Shown: positions 1 to 5,707 of the stretch, one piece after another
How positions within the stretch are numbered: position 1 is the stretch's first letter
Layout of the letters: every line of letters begins with the position of its first letter
Assembly: GCA_027717925.1 (NCBI GenBank)
Contig: JALLON010000165.1
Span: 1-5,970, forward strand
DNA from: Acidobacteria bacterium AH-259-G07
GTDB taxonomy: Bacteria; Acidobacteriota; UBA6911; RPQK01; JADFOI01
Reading direction: 5' to 3'
Length of the DNA: 5,970 nt
Position numbers and translations under genes: made by a program
The notes under the pieces: model-generated
Told to the model about the DNA's origin: nothing
Seen by the model: the letters and a program-made list of their open reading frames with translations, nothing else
Database searches by the model: none

Positions 1-1031
1 TCTTGATCGCGGAGTTCAATTTCGACCTGCTCACTGTCAAGTCCCGCTAGAAAATCGAGTACATATTGCGCATTAAAACCGATTTCAAGCGGTTCACCCT
101 TATAGATTGCAGGCAAACTTTCTTTCGCTTCCCCAATGTCTGTGCCCGTGGAAAGGATGTCCAACTGATCCTCTTTGAGCAAAAACCGAACAGCGTGCGT
201 CTGCTCGTCGGCCATAACCGATACTCGTTTGAGGGCATCGGCGAACTCAAGTGTGCTCAAGCCGATCGTTTTATCATTTTCACGCGGAATGACCATTTCG
301 TAGTTTGGAAATTGCCCTGTCAATACGCGGGAGACAAGCAGTCTCTCACCGATTCTAAAAAACAGGTGATTTTCACTGCTCGCAAACTCAATGCTGAGGA
401 CATCATCTGCCGACAGCTTACCGAGCTCAGTCAAGGTTTTTTGGGGAATCAGGATTCTTTTTTCTCCCTCGAGGCCTGCGATCTCGACGTTTCGCGAGAT
501 GAAGACCAGCCGATGTCCATCGGTCGTGACAAGAGTAATGCTGCCTGGATTAACGATCATTAAGGCCCCGTTCAGGGTGTAGCGCGATTCTTCCTGGGTA
601 ATGGCAAAGACACAGCTTGCAATCATGTAGCGAACAGGCTTTGCCGGGAGGGTGATTGTTTTTTCAACCATGGAAGGGATATCAGGAAAATTCTCCTTGG
701 CCAGACTCGCAATCTTAAATTTGGACCTCTCGCAGGCAACGTGAATCCAATTGTGACCATCGCTTTTGAAATGAATATCCGCTGGTGGGAGAAGGCGAAC
801 GATGTCAAAGAGCTTGCGCGCCGAAACGCTCAGTGCTCCGCTGACCTTAATATTGGCGGGACATACACACTGAACTGTCACATCCAGATCAGTTGCTGTC
901 ACTGTCAAGGCATTGCCAGTGGTCTCGACCAGAAGATTGGAGAGAATGGGGACGGTTGTCTTTCTCTCTACCACTCCTTGAACATACTGGAGTTCTCTTA
1001 ACAGCTCCCCTTTCTTAACCACAAAATCCAC
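1..1031 (-). CDS. dnaN: DNA polymerase III beta subunit (sliding clamp), 3' end beyond window
   Basis: This gene encodes the ring-shaped DNA clamp that tethers the replicative polymerase and other partners to the template. I translated the minus strand from a GTG at 1031-1029 and found 343 codons without a stop, running off the left edge. The start VDFVVKKGELL aligns with the MKFTVEREHLL start of E. coli DnaN. Other family landmarks are TVPILSNLLVE (26-36), ATDLDVTV (46-53), TDGHRLVFISR (170-180), IPQKTL (195-200) and LTGQFPNY (237-244). These cover the first two clamp domains and most of the third. Beta clamps are usually about 365-375 residues, so roughly 25-30 C-terminal residues are missing, including the usual end that closes the protein-binding pocket. 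GTG is preferred because GAGGAG lies 9 bases upstream. The gene follows dnaA after 56 bases, so co-transcription is likely. No frameshift or unusual residue was seen. Confidence 0.97.
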   Translation of the reverse strand, partial: MDFVVKKGELLRELQYVQGVVERKTTVPILSNLLVETTGNALTVTATDLDVTVQCVCPANIKVSGALSVSARKLFDIVRLLPPADIHFKSDGHNWIHVACERSKFKIASLAKENFPDIPSMVEKTITLPAKPVRYMIASCVFAITQEESRYTLNGALMIVNPGSITLVTTDGHRLVFISRNVEIAGLEGEKRILIPQKTLTELGKLSADDVLSIEFASSENHLFFRIGERLLVSRVLTGQFPNYEMVIPRENDKTIGLSTLEFADALKRVSVMADEQTHAVRFLLKEDQLDILSTGTDIGEAKESLPAIYKGEPLEIGFNAQYVLDFLAGLDSEQVEIELRDQ

Positions 1032-1032
1032 A
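1015..1032 (+). promoter_or_regulatory. Two abutting DnaA-box-like 9-mers over the dnaN start
   Basis: On the plus strand TTAACCACA (1015-1023) is followed directly by AAATCCACA (1024-1032). Against the E. coli consensus TTATCCACA the first has one mismatch and the second has two. They cover the first codons of dnaN. DnaA binding here could affect dnaN expression or form a second part of the origin. That role is inference, and the sequence is also constrained by coding. Confidence 0.35.
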
Positions 1033-1040
1033 GCTACTTA

Positions 1041-1046
1041 CTCCTC
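1041..1046 (-). promoter_or_regulatory. Shine-Dalgarno site of dnaN
   Basis: GAGGAG on the minus strand ends 9 bases before the GTG at 1031. It supports this GTG over the in-frame GTG three codons later. Confidence 0.7.
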
Positions 1047-1087
1047 TTCTGCATATTGCTGGTAGCTCCTCTGATGAGAGAGATAGC

Positions 1088-2407
1088 TTATCGAATTGTA
1101 TCGAGCAGCTTATTTAAAGTGCTGTTGAGCCGGGGGTCTCTCTTGCGCAAATCTCCAATTTTACGGATCGAGTGCAGAACAGTCGTATGGTGCTTTCCGC
1201 CAAATTCCTTTCCGATCTGAGGCAGAGAATTATCGGTCAACTCTCGGGTCAAGAACATCGCCATTTGACGGGGCTCAGCCACTCGCCGCGAATTGTCTTT
1301 AGCTTTTAGGTCTGACACTTTCAACGAGAAGTGGTCAGCCACAACTCTCTGGATGAGGTCAACTGAAACGATGCGAGCATTATTCTCAGCGATGTTTTTG
1401 AGGACCCGTTGTGCCAGCGAGAGCGTAATCTTCTCCCCGGTCAGACTCCCATAGGCAGCCAAGCGCACTAAAGAACCCTCCAGCTCTCGAACATTGGATT
1501 TAACATTAGTGGCAATGAAAAAGGCCACAGCATCAGGTAAAGTCACGTTTTCAAATGCCGCCTTCTTTCGTAAGATAGCAACCTTTGTCTCCACATCTGG
1601 CGGTTGCATATCAGCGATCAAGCCCCATTCAAAGCGGCTGTGGAGCCGCTCTTCTAAAGTAGGAATCTCTTTGGGCGGGCAATCGCTGGTGATGACAATC
1701 TGCTTTTGCGAGTCATACAAAGCGTTGAAGGTATGAAAAAACTCCTCTTGGGTTCGCTCCTTGCCTGCCAAGAACTGAATGTCATCCATCAAAAGCACAT
1801 CGATATTGCGATATTTCTCTCTGAACCGGATGGTTTTGTCGTAGCGAATGGCATTAATCAACTCGTTCATAAACCGCTCAGAGGACATATACGTGAGCTG
1901 CGTTCCGGGAAGTTGGGACTTAATACAGTGGCCAATGGCGTGCATCAGGTGGGTTTTACCCAACCCCACTCCGCCATAAACAAAAAGCGGGTTATAAGCC
2001 TTCGCCGGGCGCTCCGCCACTGCAACCGCAGCCGCATGAGCGAACTGGTTGCAGCATCCCACCACAAAACTATTAAATGTATACTTACCATTAAGATTGC
2101 AAAGCGAGGCCTCTCTACAGGGCTCCCTTAAGGCGGCTGCCAAGCTCTGGGTTTTCTCACGCGAATCATCGTCCACGATAAAGGAAACCTGAAAGTGGTC
2201 CAGATTCAGCTCAGAGAGCGAGTCTTTGATGACTTCCGAATAGTTCTCGGCAAGCCAATACTTGAAGTGCTTATTGGGTACCCGGATAAAGAGTTTTTTC
2301 TTACTTAGGTCTTGTTCTTGAAGGGAAGTCGGTTTGAACCATATGTCAAAGTTCTGATGAGAAACCTTTTTCTCGATACATGAAAGAATGTTATCCCAGA
2401 GCTCCAT
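1088..2407 (-). CDS. dnaA: Chromosomal replication initiator protein DnaA
   Basis: DnaA is the AAA+ ATPase that binds DnaA boxes at oriC, melts the origin and recruits the helicase. The 439-residue protein shows all four domains: domain I (about 1-75, with WDNIL and FDIWF), a short linker (about 80-105), the AAA+ core (about 106-335) and the DNA-binding domain IV (about 345-439). Visible core motifs are Walker A GGVGLGKTH (145-153), Walker B LLMDDIQF (205-212), sensor 1 VITSD (238-242), the arginine finger region RLHSRFEWG (R258) and sensor 2 NVRELEG (R307). Domain IV carries AEPRQMAMFLTRELT (377-391) and GGKHHTTV (403-410). Two oddities: the usual GGRDHTTV reads GGKHHTTV, so His406 replaces a base-contacting Asp, and the conserved VVG-x-SN segment reads VVGCCN (Cys118-Cys119). 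AAGGA lies 6 bases before the ATG. The length is near the family norm, and the linker is shorter than in E. coli. DnaA boxes upstream suggest autoregulation. Confidence 0.98.
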   Translation of the reverse strand: MELWDNILSCIEKKVSHQNFDIWFKPTSLQEQDLSKKKLFIRVPNKHFKYWLAENYSEVIKDSLSELNLDHFQVSFIVDDDSREKTQSLAAALREPCREASLCNLNGKYTFNSFVVGCCNQFAHAAAVAVAERPAKAYNPLFVYGGVGLGKTHLMHAIGHCIKSQLPGTQLTYMSSERFMNELINAIRYDKTIRFREKYRNIDVLLMDDIQFLAGKERTQEEFFHTFNALYDSQKQIVITSDCPPKEIPTLEERLHSRFEWGLIADMQPPDVETKVAILRKKAAFENVTLPDAVAFFIATNVKSNVRELEGSLVRLAAYGSLTGEKITLSLAQRVLKNIAENNARIVSVDLIQRVVADHFSLKVSDLKAKDNSRRVAEPRQMAMFLTRELTDNSLPQIGKEFGGKHHTTVLHSIRKIGDLRKRDPRLNSTLNKLLDTIR

Positions 2408-2413
2408 AGTTGA

Positions 2414-2418
2414 TCCTT
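2414..2418 (-). promoter_or_regulatory. Shine-Dalgarno site of dnaA
   Basis: AAGGA on the minus strand lies 6 bases before the ATG at 2407 and supports that start. Confidence 0.6.
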
Positions 2419-2488
2419 ACTTACTCGCAAGCACAATGCAAATGCAAACAAACTGCAATCTCGCATAGCCTTTCTGAAGTCCGCCCTG

Positions 2489-2520
2489 ATTTCCACAGCA
2501 ATTTCCACAGATGTGGAAAA
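2489..2520. promoter_or_regulatory. DnaA-box cluster (three TTTCCACA sites)
   Basis: ATTTCCACA occurs at 2489-2497 and again at 2501-2509 on the plus strand, 12 bases apart or about one helical turn. TTTTCCACA occurs on the minus strand at 2512-2520. The second and third form a perfect palindrome with a 2-base centre, TTTCCACA-GA-TGTGGAAA (2502-2519). Compared with TTATCCACA there are one or two mismatches each, and all three share the T at position 3 (TTTCCACA core). Such a cluster could serve in origin binding and in repression of dnaA by DnaA. Confidence 0.65.
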
Positions 2521-2591
2521 CAGCCCTGGTTTTCCTCGTGTTAAGTGTGCCCGGGAAGTGAATAAGCTATCATGAGGTGAAGTGCGCTTCA

Positions 2592-2629
2592 AATGAATTT
2601 TTTGAGAAAACTACACTCAAAAATTCATT
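2592..2629. repeat. AT-rich 14-bp inverted repeat, candidate unwinding element
   Basis: The left arm AATGAATTTTTTGAG (2592-2606) pairs with the right arm CTCAAAAATTCATT (2616-2629) over 14 bp with one extra T, around a 9-base loop. The stem is mostly A:T, and no U-tract follows it on either strand, so it does not look like a standard intrinsic terminator. Its place about 70 bases beyond the DnaA-box cluster suggests an easily melted origin element or a cruciform. Transcript-end formation downstream of the HIT gene remains possible. Confidence 0.6.
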
Positions 2630-2831
2630 AAGCCGCATCATCTTATTCAATCGAGCTTTCCGCCCGGAGCTGGAATTTTTTTTCAAAACAGTGCTCCAAA
2701 AGTCCTGTGGTTTAGCGTATTTCCTTTGGCCAAGCGGACTTGCAGAGAGATCTCAAACTCTGGGAAACAAATCGCGATTCTGGGCGATGTGCTTTTTGAT
2801 GTTTTTACCGTTTTGGGTGTTTACGGACTCC

Positions 2832-3317
2832 TCATTCGGAGCAAAAGTGAGGAGAAAGCTTATCGTAGGTTTTCTCGATGTCTTCGGGAATAAGTCGAGT
2901 TTGCCCGACCACCGAAACAAAGTTGGCATCTCCTTCCCAACGCGGAACAACATGAAGATGCAGATGCCCAGCCACACCGGCTCCGGCACTTTTTCCAATA
3001 TTAAATCCGATGTTGAACCCATGGGGTTGGTATACTTTCCGCAAGACGCGCTCACATTCACAGGCTAGTACAATTATTTGATTGAGTTCGGCGGGAGAGG
3101 TGTCGACCAGTGTGGCAACATGTCTGAGGGTAACAATCATTAAATGGCCTGTGGTGTAGGGAAACCGATTCAGAAGAAGGCAAGTGTGGTCTTTTCGAAG
3201 CAGGATCAAGTTTGGCCGGTCCTTCTTCTCAGACAGAAGGTGGCAAAAGACACAAGTGCTTTCCCGGCGGCTAGAGGAAATGTAATGGAATCGCCAGGGG
3301 GTCCATATGTGGTCCAT
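2832..3317 (-). CDS. HIT-family nucleotide hydrolase or transferase
   Basis: The 161-residue protein belongs to the histidine-triad superfamily, whose members cleave or transfer nucleotides from substrates such as diadenosine tetraphosphate (Ap4A) or AMP conjugates. It begins DHIWTPWR and has a CVFC pair (Cys22, Cys25) that likely binds zinc. It carries NRFPYTTGHLMIV (50-62), and the catalytic triad HLHLHVV (118-124) within AGAGVAGHLHLHVVPRW (111-127). This pattern fits the Ap4A phosphorylase-like HIT branch; the true substrate cannot be read from the sequence. The ATG directly abuts the TAG stop of the HU/IHF gene (0-base gap), and no Shine-Dalgarno lies at normal distance: the nearest AAGGAG (3342-3347) is 24 bases away. 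Translation is therefore probably coupled to the gene before it. It is the last gene of the rpsA operon. No strong terminator follows, so some transcripts may read on towards dnaA. Confidence 0.92.
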   Translation of the reverse strand: MDHIWTPWRFHYISSSRRESTCVFCHLLSEKKDRPNLILLRKDHTCLLLNRFPYTTGHLMIVTLRHVATLVDTSPAELNQIIVLACECERVLRKVYQPHGFNIGFNIGKSAGAGVAGHLHLHVVPRWEGDANFVSVVGQTRLIPEDIEKTYDKLSPHFCSE

Positions 3318-3593
3318 CTAAGAGTTAATGAGTTCTTTCAACTCCTTGCCTGGCTTAAAGTAGGGAACTTTCTTCGCGGGGACAAAGACTTTCTCACCGG
3401 TTTTGGGGTTGCGGCCTTCCCGTGACGCCCTTTCCCGAAGCCGAAAACTGCCGAAACCCCGGAGTTCAACCTTCTCCCCAGTTTTCAAAGATTCAACAAT
3501 GCTGTCTAAAACAGTCTGCACAATGACCTCTGCATCCTTCTTACTCAAATCCGAATTCCTGGCGACTTCGTCGATAAGATCAGCTTTCGTCAT
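3318..3593 (-). CDS. HU/IHF-family nucleoid DNA-binding protein
   Basis: This small dimeric DNA-bending protein has 91 residues, the normal family size. It starts MTKADLIDEVARNSDLSKKDA, the two-helix body typical of HU/IHF. GFGSFRLRERASREGRNPKTG (47-67) matches the family signature, including the RNP (61-63) whose proline intercalates at the DNA kink. The end is KKVPYFKPGKELKELI. Placement directly after rpsA matches the E. coli rpsA-ihfB order and suggests an IHF-beta-like protein, but sequence alone cannot separate HU from IHF here. The ATG at 3593 is chosen because AGGGAGG lies 5 bases upstream; a GTG six bases earlier (3599) would overlap that ribosome-binding site. The gene overlaps the end of rpsA by 14 bases, and HIT begins immediately after its stop, so the three are translated from one mRNA. 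IHF is known to aid origin opening in E. coli, and nearby oriC makes that link attractive but unproven. Confidence 0.94.
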   Translation of the reverse strand: MTKADLIDEVARNSDLSKKDAEVIVQTVLDSIVESLKTGEKVELRGFGSFRLRERASREGRNPKTGEKVFVPAKKVPYFKPGKELKELINS

Positions 3594-5391
3594 CGTCACC
3601 TCCCTTTTCCTGCTTGGCCTTCTTTTTCAATTGACCCAGCTGCTCACCAGCAATTTCTCCAATGGAAGTGGTTGCCATTTCGGGTGTGTAAGACCAGCTC
3701 TCTTCGCTTTCTGAATCTTCTTTCAGGGCTTTTATAGAGAGGCCGATCTTGCGTTCCAATAAATTCAATTTGATGATCTTTACTTCAAGTTCCTGGCCGA
3801 CCTTGAAATGGTTTTGCGGATGGTCAATGTGCTTATCAGAAAGTTCAGAAACGTGGCAAAGTCCCTCAATACCCTCACTGACCTCGACGAAGGCCCCAAA
3901 GTCAGCCAAGCGAACGATCTTCCCGCGCACCACATCCCCAATCTGGTGCTCAGAGAAGAACTCCTCCCAATTATCTGGCTCGAGCTGTTTGATCCCCAGA
4001 GACAATCGCTGGTTTTCCGCATCCACGTTGAGAACCACAGCACTGACCTCCTGACCTCTCTCCAGGACCTCCGCTGGATGTCTTATTTTCTTGGTCCAAC
4101 TGATATCGGAAATGTGAACAAGTCCCTCGATTCCTTCTTCAACCTCAACAAAAGCTCCAAAGTCGGTCAAGTTTTGCACTGTGCCTGTCACGATCGAGTT
4201 GATGGCATACTTTCCCTCAATTTGATCCCAAGGGTTAGGTTCTGTTTGTTTCATTCCTAGCGAGATTCGACGCCCTTCGGCGTCGATGTCCAGAACAACG
4301 GCCTCCACTTCATCCCCCACCGACACGACTTTTGACGGGTGCTTGATGCGTTTGTTCCAGGTCATCTCAGAAATATGAATGAGCCCTTCGATGCCTTCCT
4401 CCAGTTCAACAAATGCTCCGTAGTCTGTCAGGCTGACCACTTTTGTCTGAACCCGGGTACTTTCCGGGTAACGCTGGGAGGCAGCGAGCCAGGGGTCTTC
4501 AGTAAGCTGCTTGTATCCAAGGGAAGCCTTCTCCTCGAGCCGGTCAAATTTGAGAACCTTAACCTCAATCTCATCTCCCACCTTAAACAAATCAGATGGA
4601 TGGTTGACCCGACCCCAGGTCATGTCGGTGATGTGCAGCAGCCCGTCGATACCCCCCAGGTCCACAAAGGCCCCGTAGTCGGTAATATTCTTAACGGTTC
4701 CAGAAACAACCTTTCCTTCCTCCAGTTCCTTGAGGGTTTTTTCCTTCAACCTAAAGTATTCTTCCTCCAGGACCGCCTTACGGGAGAGAACGATATTGCC
4801 CCTTCGCCTGTTTACCTTGATGACACGCATGCGCAGCTCCTCACCGCACCAGCTGTCCAAATTCCGAGTGGGATGCAGATCAACCTGCGAGCCGGGCAGA
4901 AAGGCTCTGACACCAACATCCACAGCCAGTCCGCCCTTGATTCTTTCGATGACGCGCCCTGTGATGACCGACTGATCGTAATAGGCCTGCTCCAAGGCTT
5001 CCCAGATCTTCAATCGCTCGGCCTTCTGTCGAGACACCACCACGTAACCATGCCTGTCTTCGGTTCTCTCCAGAAGAACATCGACCTTGTCCCCCGGCTT
5101 CACGTCGAGATTCCGGTCCTCGTCGCGAAATTCCTCCAAAGGTATTAATCCTTCCGACTTGAAACCGACATCGACAACCACCTTTGATCCAGTGATTTTT
5201 AGTACTGTCCCCGTGACAACTTCGCCCTCGGCAATGTTCTTGAAGCTGTCGTTATATGCTTCTAGCATCTTTTGGCGGTCCAAGTCTTTCGGATCTTCAA
5301 TGGCGGGACCTTCGGCTACTCTTTTCCGTTGAGGACCTTCTGACTCGGTGGTATCTTGAGTTGGCTCCACCTCATCTCCAGCTAACGACAT
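3580..5391 (-). CDS. rpsA: Small ribosomal subunit protein S1
   Basis: S1 binds single-stranded mRNA leaders on the 30S subunit and helps structured or weakly initiated messages enter the ribosome. The 603-residue protein contains six S1 (OB-fold) repeats at about 55-121, 140-205, 226-294, 311-381, 398-468 and 484-554. Repeats 3-6 carry the clear signature of TDYGAFV/TDFGAFV, then EGLxHIS, then a VGDEVEA-type strand and ISLGMKQ. Repeats 1 and 2 are more diverged, as in E. coli S1, where they bind the ribosome. A charged N-terminal extension (1-50) and a tail (556-603) rich in Lys, Glu and Asp make it longer than the 557 residues of E. coli S1. The ATG at 5391 is chosen because AGGAGG lies 5 bases upstream; an adjacent TTG (5394) is less likely. 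It heads the rpsA-HU/IHF-HIT operon behind a strong promoter and a long structured leader. No residue loss or frameshift was seen. Confidence 0.97.
   Translation of the reverse strand: MSLAGDEVEPTQDTTESEGPQRKRVAEGPAIEDPKDLDRQKMLEAYNDSFKNIAEGEVVTGTVLKITGSKVVVDVGFKSEGLIPLEEFRDEDRNLDVKPGDKVDVLLERTEDRHGYVVVSRQKAERLKIWEALEQAYYDQSVITGRVIERIKGGLAVDVGVRAFLPGSQVDLHPTRNLDSWCGEELRMRVIKVNRRRGNIVLSRKAVLEEEYFRLKEKTLKELEEGKVVSGTVKNITDYGAFVDLGGIDGLLHITDMTWGRVNHPSDLFKVGDEIEVKVLKFDRLEEKASLGYKQLTEDPWLAASQRYPESTRVQTKVVSLTDYGAFVELEEGIEGLIHISEMTWNKRIKHPSKVVSVGDEVEAVVLDIDAEGRRISLGMKQTEPNPWDQIEGKYAINSIVTGTVQNLTDFGAFVEVEEGIEGLVHISDISWTKKIRHPAEVLERGQEVSAVVLNVDAENQRLSLGIKQLEPDNWEEFFSEHQIGDVVRGKIVRLADFGAFVEVSEGIEGLCHVSELSDKHIDHPQNHFKVGQELEVKIIKLNLLERKIGLSIKALKEDSESEESWSYTPEMATTSIGEIAGEQLGQLKKKAKQEKGGDDDES
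3599..3605 (-). promoter_or_regulatory. Shine-Dalgarno site of the HU/IHF gene, inside rpsA
   Basis: AGGGAGG on the minus strand lies within the last codons of rpsA (KGGDDDES), 5 bases before the ATG at 3593. This decides the start in favour of the ATG over the overlapping GTG at 3599. Confidence 0.75.
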
Positions 5392-5396
5392 CAAAA

Positions 5397-5402
5397 CCTC
5401 CT
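5397..5402 (-). promoter_or_regulatory. Shine-Dalgarno site of rpsA
   Basis: A perfect AGGAGG on the minus strand is 5 bases before the ATG at 5391. The stretch just upstream is AT-rich and free of the leader stems. A strong Shine-Dalgarno is notable because E. coli rpsA lacks a good one. Confidence 0.8.
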
Positions 5403-5428
5403 AATAAGTATTTTCCATCACTTTCGGT

Positions 5429-5589
5429 CTAGCAGTCTACACACCGGGACTCTTACTGAAAACTCCAAGGATCTAAGTGTGGTAGACGATGGCTAGTGGG
5501 AAGCGAGGGGTAAACGAATTCTCCTCACTAACTTCGCTACGCCCTAGATACGACAACGCTTCGCATTCCCTCGCCGCTAGAAATTTGAA
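5429..5589 (-). promoter_or_regulatory. Structured 5' leader of rpsA
   Basis: The rpsA transcript should start near 5589, giving a leader of about 200 nt. Stem-loop 1 pairs CTAGC (5429-5433) with GCTAG (5492-5496), GTCTAC (5435-5440) with GTAGAC (5482-5487) and ACAC (5441-5444) with GTGT (5477-5480). Only a small internal loop and one bulge interrupt these 15 pairs around a 32-base loop. A second element pairs GCGAGGG (5503-5509) with CCCTCGC (5568-5574). In the RNA sense CTAGC occurs twice (5580-5576 and 5496-5492), and either copy could pair with GCTAG (5433-5429), so alternative folds are possible. E. coli S1 represses its own mRNA through a folded leader; a similar role here is inference. 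Confidence 0.5.
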
Positions 5590-5595
5590 ACCCAA

Positions 5596-5625
5596 CTTAT
5601 ACCGCGCCACCGAAGGCTTTGTCAA
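5596..5625 (-). promoter_or_regulatory. Sigma70-type promoter of the rpsA operon
   Basis: On the minus strand the -35 element is a perfect TTGACA (5625-5620), followed by an 18-base spacer and the -10 element TATAAG (5601-5596), five of six matches to TATAAT. The expected transcription start is near 5589. It is the best promoter in the window, as suits a highly expressed ribosomal gene. Confidence 0.8.
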
Positions 5626-5681
5626 GGGTCCGGCCGGGTCGACTTGGGCGACAAATCTTTGGTAGACTAAAGTGCCCGCTA

Positions 5682-5699
5682 CGACCCGTGCGACCCGTG
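5682..5699 (+). repeat. Tandem 9-mer CGACCCGTG, two perfect copies
   Basis: CGACCCGTG occurs at 5682-5690 and 5691-5699 without a gap. CGGGTCG at 5635-5641 is the reverse complement of the first seven bases of each unit. It sits 9 bases upstream of the rpsA -35 element and next to a GGGTC direct repeat (5626-5630 and 5636-5640). This may be a protein-binding site between the two divergent genes, or a chance GC-rich repeat. Confidence 0.5.
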
Positions 5700-5707
5700 A
5701 AGCATCG

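Larger units (their letters stand above)
2408..2831. other. Putative chromosomal origin (oriC) upstream of dnaA
   Basis: This 424-base stretch between dnaA and the HIT gene has no convincing gene. It contains three DnaA-box-like sites (2489-2520) and a weaker fourth (TGTGGTTTA, 2706-2714; two mismatches). It also holds a very AT-rich inverted repeat (2592-2629), a run of eight T (2676-2683), and near dnaA a tandem AATGCA pair (2435-2446) followed by CTGCAA. A box cluster next to dnaA plus an AT-rich element is the usual arrangement of bacterial origins. The assignment rests on layout and motif; strand asymmetry across the chromosome could not be examined. The dnaA promoter must also lie here, but no candidate was convincing. 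Confidence 0.55.

Noticed and set aside
66..563. Plus-strand open frame of 165 codons at the left edge
   Set aside because: It is the antisense shadow of dnaN, whose protein is well conserved through the whole stretch.
2305..2592. Minus-strand open frame of 95 codons beginning KRTSPHDS, overlapping the start of dnaA
   Set aside because: It is not L34 or RNase P protein, has no recognised motif, runs over the DnaA boxes and into dnaA in another frame, and lacks a good ribosome-binding site.
2566..2594. TTGAAG, 17 bases, TAGCTT on the minus strand as a dnaA promoter
   Set aside because: Only four of six and three of six matches to consensus; too weak to call in an AT-rich region.
2828..2854. 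CTCCTCA/TGAGGAG inverted repeat at the HIT stop codon as a terminator
   Set aside because: The stem is only 7 bp with a 13-base loop, and no U-tract follows it on the minus strand.
2577..3068. Plus-strand open frame of 163 codons across the intergenic region and antisense to the HIT gene
   Set aside because: About half is antisense to a clear HIT gene, the composition is not protein-like and no family is recognisable.
4339..5148. Plus-strand open frame of 269 codons
   Set aside because: It is antisense to the S1 repeats of rpsA; the repetitive coding sequence keeps the opposite frame open.
5401..5418. Five-codon frame MENTY whose stop overlaps the rpsA Shine-Dalgarno
   Set aside because: It has no ribosome-binding site of its own, and frames this short arise often by chance.
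5537..5566. Nine-codon upstream open frame (MRSVVVSRA) in the rpsA leader
   Set aside because: The purine-rich run before it is too close to the ATG to be a good ribosome-binding site, and there is no attenuator-like codon run.
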